From Micromonospora kangleipakensis (GTDB taxonomy: Bacteria; Actinomycetota; Actinomycetes; Mycobacteriales; Micromonosporaceae), in NCBI RefSeq assembly GCF_004217615.1, contig NZ_SHLD01000001.1:5146001-5210000 (forward strand): a stretch of DNA of 64,000 nucleotides. The letters are read 5' to 3'. A program made the translations under genes and the position numbers. Within the stretch, counting starts at the first letter, position 1. The number at the start of each line of letters is the position of its first letter. This document shows, in pieces, positions 50,167 through 57,714 of this stretch. The notes under the pieces were generated by a model that did not search any database, was not told the DNA's origin, and saw only the letters and a list, made by a program, of their open reading frames with translations.

Positions 50167-52347
50167 ATCTGCTCGCAGCCGGTCTGCCAGCTCGCGGACT
50201 GCCGCGGCGTAGCGATCGTCCGATTCATATGGTGTGTGCCCCCATATCGGCGGCGGGGTGCTGTCCCCAGGTGGCGCCAGCACGTCGTCGGGGTCGCGTA
50301 GGCGGCGGTCCACCAGCGCGGCGGGCGGGGGGAGCGCGGGCTGGTCCCCGGGTCGCTGTCCGGAGAAGATCCAGCCGCCGATGGGGTCGGTGTTGCTCCA
50401 CAGGTTCAGCCAGCGCCACCCGATCCGGTGGCCGATTTCGTGCAACACGGGCTCGCCGAGGTACTCCGGGTAGAGCTCGGCGCAGAGTCGCTTGAGGGGG
50501 GAGGCATAGGTGAGCAGCGCGACTCGTCGCCGCACCTCTGGGCGAAGTCGCAGCACGGTTGCGGCCAATATGACCGACCCCTGGCTGTGTCCGCTGAGCA
50601 CCACCCCGTCGTAGCGTCGCGCCAGCTGGCAGATCCGATCCGTCAGCTCGGGCACCGCCCGCTCGGTATAGCAGGGCGGCGCGAACGGGTGGGCCGCGCG
50701 GGGCCAGAAGGTGCCGAGGTCCCACAGCACTCCGACGTAGCGGCGAAACCATGCCGTCCGCGAGGCGAACAGCCCGCCCACCAGGAGCCCGACGACGACG
50801 GCGAGGATCAGGTAGCTGCCGATGGCCATCACTACGCTCTGCACCTCGCTGGGCACGCCGAGAAGGTCCTGCGCCAGCGGGCTCGGCTCCAAGCCCGCCA
50901 GCGCTAGCGCGCTGGCCGCGAGCCCGATCACGGTCAGGCACGCGTAGGCGATGGCCAGTGAGCCCAGCTGTTCGGTAAAAGACGCCTGGATGACCGCTTT
51001 CTCCACTCGCCGGGCCCGGGCCTTCGCCTCTGGCGGGGGAGCCGGGTAGTCCCGGGCCACGATGGCTGCTGCGGTTCGCCGACGCTCCGCGCGGGTCGAC
51101 AGGATGATAATGGCGCCCGCCGCCACGGCGGCGATTGTGGTCAGGAAGAAGGCCAGGATCGCCCACCGGTATGCCGGCACTGGGACCGCCAGGTCCCCCG
51201 TTCGCAGCATGAAAGTCCGCCTGCTGAGCAGAGACGCCGCACGGTAGACCACCTCGCCCGAAAGGGCCCCCGCCAGGCCCACCGCGACTGCGGCGACGAC
51301 GGCCGCGCCCAACCCGCGCAGAAGCGCCGGCCGGCGGTCCCGGCCGCCAGGACGCCACAGCGCCAGTACGGCGAGCGCGACGAGCAGCGCCGTCTGGGTG
51401 ACGAACACAATGGCGACGATGTCGTCGTACCTGGGCAGTCCGTTCGACCGCGGCCAGCGGACCGGTTCCACGGCGACGTACCCGAGCGTCGCGACCGTCA
51501 GGCCGCCGGCTACGGCGCGCAGCACCAGAGGCATCCGATCCCTGGTGCTGGCGATCGGAGCCGACTCCAGTAGGCGCGGGACGCAGAGCAGCACCACACA
51601 CGTGGCCAGCAGCGCTCCGGTGAGCGCGGACAGCACGACCACCGTCACGGACGTCCCGGCGGCGGCGCGTGCGGCGAGCAGCACGACGTCCAGCGTGACG
51701 AGAGCAGCGGCGACGTGGATCGTGTGAAGACGTTTCGCCCTCGGCGAGACGTCCCACCGGTCCAACGCCGTGAGGTCGTCACCCTGCGGCTTTGCCGTCG
51801 GCAACCGGAAGGCTCCGTACGAGCGAGCCTGTCGTGCGCCGAGAAACCACACCAGTGCCACCGCGGCGAACGGCACCAGGGCCAGCAGCGCCAGGCGCAG
51901 ACCGACCGGTCGGCCGCCCAGCCAGGACAGCCAGCCACGGCCGGCGAGACAGCCGGACGAGCCCATGCACTTCCATGCCAGGAGGTCGAGGGCGACCCCA
52001 GCCGCCGTCAGCGCGTAGACCAGCGTCAGGGTGAGCGCGAGGAGCCGGCTCAGCACCGTGACGCCGGACTGCAAGCCCCGTCCCGCCGGGCGCATCCAGA
52101 ACGTCACGTTGCTCAGCATGAACGGCAGTAGAAACACCAGGGACAGCGTCCGCGCCGCGGTGCCCGAGGGCAGGTCGCTCCACTGGTACGCCTCCAGCAC
52201 CGTCCCACCGGCACCGGTGGTGTGCCGGGATTGCGCTCGGGGCCGGTAGAAGCCGGCCCGGCGGTCGCCGGCCACCTGACGAACGTCCCGGCAGCCGAGC
52301 ACCTGACCGGCCCCGGCGCCCGCCACCCCATGGACCCTCAGCTCCAC
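50125..52347 (-). CDS. Large polytopic membrane protein with lipase-like Ser motif
   Basis: Protein of about 740 residues with roughly ten hydrophobic helices. The N-terminus (VELRVHGVAGAGAGQVLGCR) and a late GVVLSGHSQGSVILAATVL (GxSxG) look like an alpha/beta hydrolase interrupted by a large membrane region; LGEPVLHEIGHRIGWRWLNL and WGHTPY are near the C-terminus. A hydrolase acting on lipids at the membrane is plausible. GTG 52347 (with AGGGGAAAT) is chosen as the conserved domain begins there; a longer reading to 52533 exists. Confidence 0.65.
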   Translation of the reverse strand: MELRVHGVAGAGAGQVLGCRDVRQVAGDRRAGFYRPRAQSRHTTGAGGTVLEAYQWSDLPSGTAARTLSLVFLLPFMLSNVTFWMRPAGRGLQSGVTVLSRLLALTLTLVYALTAAGVALDLLAWKCMGSSGCLAGRGWLSWLGGRPVGLRLALLALVPFAAVALVWFLGARQARSYGAFRLPTAKPQGDDLTALDRWDVSPRAKRLHTIHVAAALVTLDVVLLAARAAAGTSVTVVVLSALTGALLATCVVLLCVPRLLESAPIASTRDRMPLVLRAVAGGLTVATLGYVAVEPVRWPRSNGLPRYDDIVAIVFVTQTALLVALAVLALWRPGGRDRRPALLRGLGAAVVAAVAVGLAGALSGEVVYRAASLLSRRTFMLRTGDLAVPVPAYRWAILAFFLTTIAAVAAGAIIILSTRAERRRTAAAIVARDYPAPPPEAKARARRVEKAVIQASFTEQLGSLAIAYACLTVIGLAASALALAGLEPSPLAQDLLGVPSEVQSVVMAIGSYLILAVVVGLLVGGLFASRTAWFRRYVGVLWDLGTFWPRAAHPFAPPCYTERAVPELTDRICQLARRYDGVVLSGHSQGSVILAATVLRLRPEVRRRVALLTYASPLKRLCAELYPEYLGEPVLHEIGHRIGWRWLNLWSNTDPIGGWIFSGQRPGDQPALPPPAALVDRRLRDPDDVLAPPGDSTPPPIWGHTPYESDDRYAAAVRELADRLRADWEQRGPQNCAELH

Positions 52348-52585
52348 GATTTCCCCTGACAACCACCCTTGCCCGGATGGCGGTGGCACGTCGCACATCA
52401 GCCAGCGACCCCCAAGCGCGGCGGCCGGAAGTCGCCGATCAAGCCGTGGGCCTCCACCGCAGGGTACGAGTTCACCCAGCCCTCCCCACCTCATCTCACC
52501 AACCGCCCGACTACCCCTGACCGGGCGGAACACGCATCACGGCTCGTGACTCACGAAAGCCCACCCGCCAACCCGCTACGAACCA

Positions 52586-52783
52586 TCAGGCGGGGGCTGC
52601 GGTGCGCCGCCGGATCAGGCGGGGGCGCCGGCCGACCAGGAGCGCAGCGATGACGGCCCACAGCGTGAGCGTGATCAGAGGGTGATCTCGCCGCTGCTGC
52701 CCGAGCCGGGTGATGCTCGAGGGCGGTGGCGGGATCACCGGCAGGTCATCCCCGAGCCAGCCCGTCCTCATCGCCGCCATCAT
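52586..52783 (-). CDS. Small single-helix membrane protein (uncertain)
   Basis: Up to 65 residues with one hydrophobic helix (LITLTLWAVIAALLVG) followed by a basic tail (RRPRLIRRR), inside-positive topology. No family recognised and no clear Shine-Dalgarno. It may be real. Confidence 0.4.
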   Translation of the reverse strand: MMAAMRTGWLGDDLPVIPPPPSSITRLGQQRRDHPLITLTLWAVIAALLVGRRPRLIRRRTAAPA

Positions 52784-52811
52784 CTGGCTTCCATGATCGA
52801 CAGGACAGGCC

Positions 52812-53318
52812 CTAGACGCCGACGGTGCCGTCGATCGCCTCGCGGAGGAAGTCGGCGTGGCCGTTGTGCCGAGCGTACTCGTGCATCATGTGCAGCATCA
52901 CCAGCCGCAGCGACACGTCCTCACCCCAGCGGACCTGGTGGCCGGTCACGTCCAGCGACTCCGCCTCCCGCTCGATGCGGCGGGCGTGCTCGACCTCCCG
53001 CCGCCAGGCCTCGAACGCCTCCGAACGGCTGGCCTCGGTCGCGTCGTACGCCTCCTGGTAGTCGCCGGACTCCGACCAGACCAGCGGGACGTCCTCGCCG
53101 TTGATCACGCGGCGGAACCAGGCGCGCTCCACCTCGGCCATGTGCCGGACCAGGCCGAGCAGCGACAGCGTCGAGGGCGGCGAGGACTGCCTGCGCAGCT
53201 CCTCGTCGCTCAGGCCCTCGCACTTGAGGGCCAGCGTGGCCCGGTGGAAGTCGAGGAAGGCGCGCAGCGTCTCGCGCTCCCCCGCCAGCAGGGGCGGGCC
53301 GATCCGTTCGGTCTCCAC
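52812..53318 (-). CDS. DinB family protein (DUF664)
   Basis: Four-helix DinB-like protein of 168 residues: LLAGERETLRAFLDFHRATL, SLLGLVRHMAEVERAWF and LVMLHMMHEYARHNGHADFL carry the three metal-binding His positions. Possibly a thiol- (mycothiol-) dependent S-transferase or a metalloenzyme of unknown substrate. GTG 53318 follows GAAGGA. Confidence 0.87.
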   Translation of the reverse strand: METERIGPPLLAGERETLRAFLDFHRATLALKCEGLSDEELRRQSSPPSTLSLLGLVRHMAEVERAWFRRVINGEDVPLVWSESGDYQEAYDATEASRSEAFEAWRREVEHARRIEREAESLDVTGHQVRWGEDVSLRLVMLHMMHEYARHNGHADFLREAIDGTVGV

Positions 53319-53427
53319 GAGGGGTCCTTCCTGGGACGACGGGAGGGCCGCTGGCCTGCCCGTCGGGGGTTGGCAGGGTTCGCCGGGCAGCCTAGTCTCA
53401 GCGGATCGATCCACACGTGAAGGGATC

Positions 53428-54468
53428 ATGATGAACCCCCACATCAGACGTTCCGCGCTGGTCGCCTCGGCGGTCACCGCGGCGCTGGCCGCCGGCGGCA
53501 CGACCGTCCAGGCGGCCGGCGACCCGTACGGGCACAGCGCCACCGCGACGGTCTTCGCCCCGAACCCGGTGCAGCAGCTCGGCGACCAGACGTTGACCGA
53601 TGCCAAGGACGCCGACTACCCGGCGCTGGCCGGGGCGTACCGGTCGGTGCTGCTGACCAACCTGGACGGTTCCGGGACCCTCACCGGCAAGTACGTGGTG
53701 GTCAAGAGCAAGACTGGCACCCCGGCCCGGGCGGTCGACGGCGGGTACCCGGCGTGGCACCGCGACGCCGACCAGTTCGAGCAGGTCATGGGCTACCACT
53801 GGGTGAACACCGCCCAGGCGTACCTGCAGTCGCTCGGCTTCGGCAGCACGCTGCGGCCGGTCAACCAGCGGCAGATCGAGCTGCGCATCGACCAGTTCGG
53901 CGGCGACAACTCGTTCTTCCGCGAGGACAAGGCGAACATCACCCTCGGCAAGGGCGGCGTGGACGACGCCGAGGACGCCGAGGTGATCGTCCACGAGTAC
54001 GGCCACTCGGTGCAGGACGGGCAGGTGCCCGGCTTCGGCACCAACCTGGAGTCCGGCTCGATCGGCGAGGCCTTCAGCGACTACCTGGCCGTCGTCGTGA
54101 CCAGCTGGGCGACCGGCACGCCGACGAAGACCCCGGAGGCCTGCGTGGCCGACTGGGACTCGGTCTCCTACACCCGCACCGTCCCGCACTGCCTGCGCCG
54201 GCTCGACGGCACCAAGATCTACCCGGCGGACATGGTGGGCGAGGTGCACCGCGACGGCGAGATCTGGTCCCGCGCGCTGTGGGACATCCGGTCCGCCCTC
54301 GGCGACCGCAGGGCCACCACGCTGATCGTGGACGCGCAGTTCGACTTCGCCCCGGACACCTCGTTCCAGGACGCGGCGCTGGCCACGGTCGTCGCCGCGC
54401 AGCGGCTCTACGGGTCGACCGCCGCGTCGGCGACCCGGGCGGCGTTCGTCGCCCGCGGCATCCTCTGA
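53428..54468 (+). CDS. Secreted zinc metalloprotease (HEYGH, gluzincin)
   Basis: Exported protease of 346 residues with a signal peptide ending VQAAGD. Zinc site HEYGHSVQDG with the third ligand Glu in GSIGEAFSDYLA, the M4/M36 clan layout. Shorter than thermolysin or fungalysin precursors, with only a short pro-region. Compared with M36, YHWVNTAQAYLQSLGF is a good match. GAAGGG precedes ATG 53428; ATG 53431 is adjacent. Confidence 0.83.
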   Translation: MMNPHIRRSALVASAVTAALAAGGTTVQAAGDPYGHSATATVFAPNPVQQLGDQTLTDAKDADYPALAGAYRSVLLTNLDGSGTLTGKYVVVKSKTGTPARAVDGGYPAWHRDADQFEQVMGYHWVNTAQAYLQSLGFGSTLRPVNQRQIELRIDQFGGDNSFFREDKANITLGKGGVDDAEDAEVIVHEYGHSVQDGQVPGFGTNLESGSIGEAFSDYLAVVVTSWATGTPTKTPEACVADWDSVSYTRTVPHCLRRLDGTKIYPADMVGEVHRDGEIWSRALWDIRSALGDRRATTLIVDAQFDFAPDTSFQDAALATVVAAQRLYGSTAASATRAAFVARGIL

Positions 54469-54470
54469 CC

Positions 54471-54513
54471 GTGAGCGCCGTCCCGGCCGGGTGCCGGCCG
54501 GGACGGCGCTCAC
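54471..54513. terminator. 20-bp perfect hairpin between convergent genes
   Basis: Stem 54471-54490 with 54494-54513, 3-base loop. Overlaps the last codon of the vanX-like gene and follows the metalloprotease stop by 2 bases; bidirectional terminator. Confidence 0.85.
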
Positions 54514-55373
54514 GGCAGTGACGACCGGGCCACCGGGAAGTCGAAGTACGTCCGCGGGTACGGCTCGGCGGTGAACTGGTAGTGCCACCACTCCCGCGGA
54601 TAGTTCTCGAACCCCTGGGCGGTCATCAGCCGCCGCAGCAGCTCCCGGTTCGCCCGGGCGTCCCCGGTGACCCGCGGGTCGGCGGTGTGGGCGAGCGGGT
54701 CGAAGCAGTCGAAGCCGGTGCCCATGTCGACCGAGTTGTCGGAGAAGCGCTGTCCGGGCGGCGCGGTGCAGGACACCAGCGGCTGCCCCGGCACGTATCC
54801 GGGCTGGGTGGGCGGCGGGGCGGGGACCAGGGTGAGGTCCAGCGTGCTGCCCCGGCTGTGCGAGGTCGGCGCGCCGACGTACCCGTCGGCGAAGAGCTTC
54901 GACTTGGCCACGTCGGGATAGAACTCGGCCTTCATCTGCTGCTCCCCCGGCAGCTTCGCCCAGGCCACGAAGTCGTCGACGGCGCGCTGGGGGCGGTAGC
55001 AGTCGTACACCTTCAGGCTGCGCCCCTGGCCGAGCGCGGCGGCCTGCACCCGGCGCAGCGCCTCCGCCGCCGGACGGGTGAGCAGGCAGAGCGGCTCCGG
55101 GTAGCTGGCGATCGGACGACCGACGAAGTTGTGCGCCGTGGCGTACCGGATGTCAAGGTGGATGCTCGGATCGACGTCGGAGAGCGCCACGAAGTCCGCC
55201 GGGGCCCGCGGCCCGGTGGCGGACGGTGGTGGGCTCGGCGAGGACGAGGGCGAGGGCGGGGCCGGGGGCGGGGGCGTCGCGGGTCGCTGGCAGCCCGCGC
55301 CGACGGCGGTCGCGGCGACGAGCACGACCGCCAGGCCCCGGGCGCCGCCGGACGGTCGTCTCCCGCTGCTCAC
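54510..55373 (-). CDS. VanX-like D-Ala-D-Ala dipeptidase lipoprotein
   Basis: Zinc D,D-dipeptidase of 287 residues with a lipobox (AVGAGC) and Pro/Ser-rich spacer. Metal site: SHSRGSTLDLTLV (His and Asp ligands) and EWWHYQFT (catalytic Glu, His ligand). Unlike cytoplasmic VanX, it is exported, so it acts on cell-wall peptides or released D-Ala-D-Ala outside. ATG 55373. Confidence 0.87.
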   Translation of the reverse strand: MSSGRRPSGGARGLAVVLVAATAVGAGCQRPATPPPPAPPSPSSSPSPPPSATGPRAPADFVALSDVDPSIHLDIRYATAHNFVGRPIASYPEPLCLLTRPAAEALRRVQAAALGQGRSLKVYDCYRPQRAVDDFVAWAKLPGEQQMKAEFYPDVAKSKLFADGYVGAPTSHSRGSTLDLTLVPAPPPTQPGYVPGQPLVSCTAPPGQRFSDNSVDMGTGFDCFDPLAHTADPRVTGDARANRELLRRLMTAQGFENYPREWWHYQFTAEPYPRTYFDFPVARSSLP

Positions 55374-55452
55374 GCTGCCCTGTCTACCGGACCCGTCACG
55401 GCGGCGACGGGCAAACCCGGAGACCCGCCCGGTACGGCCGGGGCGGGCGGCG

Positions 55453-56769
55453 CTACCAGCCCTGCCCGGTGGTCCCCGAGCTGGCGCGCACGGCGTGCCG
55501 CCGACGTCGGCTGATCAGCACCGCTCCCCCCGCCACCAGCACCGCGCCGACGCCGAGGAGCGGTCCGGTCCGGGGCCAGGGCGCGGGGCCGCCGGCCGGA
55601 GCGCCGTGCAGCCCGGCGCCGCCGGCGAGGGCCGACGGAGGCGCCGTGCCGGTCGGCGTGGCGCTGGCGGCGGTCAGCTCGCCCGGGCGGACCAGCCGGC
55701 CGACGGCGGCGTCCCGCGGCAGTCTGAAGCCCCAGTCGAGCAGGGCCGCGCCCTGCTGCCACCCCCGCTGGGTGGCGGTCTCCGCGCCGAGCAGGGTCAC
55801 CACCAGCCGCCGGCCGTTGCGCTCGGCCGCGCCCACGTAGGTGTGCCGGGCGAGGTCGGTGAACCCGGTCTTGCCGCCCAGCGCGCCCGGATACTGGTAC
55901 AGGAGCTGGTTGTCGTTCTGGATCTGGAACGGCTTCTCGCGCAGGGCCGGTTGCCCGGGGACCTCCGCGGTGCGGGTTGCCGCGTACCGGCGGAAGGCCG
56001 GGTCGGCGAAGCAGGCCCGGAAGATCAACGCCAGGTCGTACGCGCTGGTGAACTGGCCCGGGCCGTCCAGTCCCGACGGGGTGACCGCGTGGGTCTGGAG
56101 GGCGCCGAGCTGCCGCGCCTGCTCGTTCATCGCGCGGATCCCGCCGGCCTGGCCGTCCGCGCCGCCGCCGAGCCGGGCCAGCGCGTTGGCCGCCTCGTTG
56201 CCGGACTTGAGCAGCAGGCCCAGCCAGATCGTCTCGATCCGGTACCGGCCGCCCTCAATCAGGCCGACCGCGGAGCTGCCCGGCTCGATGGCCAGGTCCT
56301 CCGCCGTCACGGTGACCTCCCGGCGGGGATCCAGCCGGGGCAGCATCGTGGCGGCCAGCAGCAGCTTCTGCACGCTGGCCGGCACCCCGTACTCGTGCGG
56401 ACCGCAGCCCCCCAGCACCGCGCCGCTGTCCAGGTCGGCGACCACCCACGAGGTCGCGGTCACCGCCGGCGGCGCGGGCACGGATTGCGGCACCGCCAGG
56501 CCGGCGGTGGCGAGCGCGGCCCCGCCGACGGCCCGGGCGGCGGGGTCCGCCGGCGGCGGTGGCTGCGGTGGCCGGGTCGCCGGGGCGGGCACATTCGGGC
56601 AGGGCGGCACCATGCCGGCCGGGGCCCGGTTGCGGAGGCCCGAGGGGCCGGCGACGGCGGCCGTGGAAGCGCGGGCAGCGGCCGTGGGAGCGCCGACGGC
56701 GGCCGTCGGGGCGCCGACGGCGGGCAGCACGGCGGTGAGGGCCGCGAGCGGCAGAGCCCAAGCTCTCAT
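55453..56769 (-). CDS. D-alanyl-D-alanine carboxypeptidase (S11, DacA-like)
   Basis: Penicillin-binding protein of 438 residues: Ala/Thr-rich exported N-terminus, SxxK motif PASVQKLLLAA, SxN motif KSGNEAANALARL and KTG motif GGKTGFTDLARH, and a C-terminal transmembrane anchor (GPLLGVGAVLVAGGAVLI) with basic tail. It trims peptidoglycan pentapeptides. A close paralogue lies at 60279. Confidence 0.93.
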   Translation of the reverse strand: MRAWALPLAALTAVLPAVGAPTAAVGAPTAAARASTAAVAGPSGLRNRAPAGMVPPCPNVPAPATRPPQPPPPADPAARAVGGAALATAGLAVPQSVPAPPAVTATSWVVADLDSGAVLGGCGPHEYGVPASVQKLLLAATMLPRLDPRREVTVTAEDLAIEPGSSAVGLIEGGRYRIETIWLGLLLKSGNEAANALARLGGGADGQAGGIRAMNEQARQLGALQTHAVTPSGLDGPGQFTSAYDLALIFRACFADPAFRRYAATRTAEVPGQPALREKPFQIQNDNQLLYQYPGALGGKTGFTDLARHTYVGAAERNGRRLVVTLLGAETATQRGWQQGAALLDWGFRLPRDAAVGRLVRPGELTAASATPTGTAPPSALAGGAGLHGAPAGGPAPWPRTGPLLGVGAVLVAGGAVLISRRRRHAVRASSGTTGQGW

Positions 56770-56919
56770 GTTCAGCGACGCTAGCCACGGCTGCCCGATC
56801 GGGGGGCCGGTCGCCGGTTCCGGCCCACGACGAGCACCGGAACGCTAGGCTGCGCCGCCGGCCGGGTGACCGGCGGCGCGGCCCGGCCACTGGTCAACGG
56901 GCGAGGACGGCGCGCAGGC
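56770..56919. other. Spacer upstream of carboxypeptidase
   Basis: Promoter side of the carboxypeptidase gene. No motif recognised. Confidence 0.3.
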
Positions 56920-57168
56920 CGGGTCGGTCAGGCGAACCGGCGGACGTCCTCGGTATCCCCCTGGGGATTCTCGCGCACGGGTACGTCGTGCCGATCGCCG
57001 CCGACGCGGCCCGGGTCTCCATCCCGTCCTCGGTGCTGGACGTGTGGCAGGCGCCGACACTCGCGCTCATGGCCCTCGCCGGCGTCGTGATCGCGCTCCT
57101 CGGGGCACTGGTCCCGGCCCGTCGGGCGGCCCGGCTCACGATTGCCGAGGTGCTGCACAACGAGTGAG
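56920..57168 (+). pseudogene. FtsX-like ABC permease C-terminal fragment
   Basis: Only the last ~75 residues of a MacB/FtsX-type permease remain: ILAHGYVVPIAADAARVS, ALMALAGVVIALLGALVPAR then RAARLTIAEVLHNE and a stop at 57166-57168. The rest of the permease and the ATPase partner are missing. No gene is seen in 57169-57428. Confidence 0.75.
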
Positions 57169-57428
57169 CCGTCGGCGGGCGGGGCCCGCGGCGCGGATGC
57201 TGGAGGCCCCGACGGCCACGCCCCGTCCCCGACGGCCATGATCCGCGAGACAGGACCTGGCGGCGGCAGCTGGGAGACCAACCGGACCGCGGACTTCACC
57301 CGGACCGCCCGACCCGGCTGCCCGACGGGGACGGTGACCTGAGCCCCACCGTCCGGGGTGGAGCGGCGGTCAGGTGTCGGCGTCGCGTTCCCGGGGTAGC
57401 CCGGGGCAGGACGTCGAAGGAGGAGACC

Positions 57429-57674
57429 ATGACCGATCCCAGGTACGCCCCGCTGGGCCTCGCCGCCGCCGGCGACCTCACCGAGGACACCGGCGAGCAG
57501 GCGGACGGCCCCGTGGTCGGGGCCGACGACGCCCGCGCCGACGCGGCCCGCGCCGGGGCGGAGACCGACCTTTCGGACGCCGCCCGCGACTCCGACGGGA
57601 CGCCGGTCGGCGCCGCGGACGCCGAGGCGGACCGGGCCCGCACCGCCGGTGCGGACGTCGACCCGCGACCGTGA
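57429..57674 (+). CDS. Small acidic Ala/Asp-rich protein
   Basis: Protein of 81 residues, disordered-looking (GADDARADAARAGAETDLSD, GAADAEADRARTAGAD). GGAGGAG precedes ATG 57429, a strong RBS. Family unknown. Confidence 0.65.
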   Translation: MTDPRYAPLGLAAAGDLTEDTGEQADGPVVGADDARADAARAGAETDLSDAARDSDGTPVGAADAEADRARTAGADVDPRP

Positions 57675-57681
57675 GGTGCCC

Positions 57682-57712
57682 GCCGGGGGCGGTGGAGACC
57701 ACCGCCCCCGGC
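57682..57712. terminator. 14-bp perfect hairpin between convergent genes
   Basis: Stem 57682-57695 with 57699-57712, loop AGA. Serves the acidic protein gene and the fusion gene on the other strand. Confidence 0.8.
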
Positions 57713-57714
57713 GC

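Noticed and set aside
57429..57674. Possible toxin-antitoxin or regulator gene
   Set aside because: The protein is low-complexity acidic with no partner gene; left as hypothetical.
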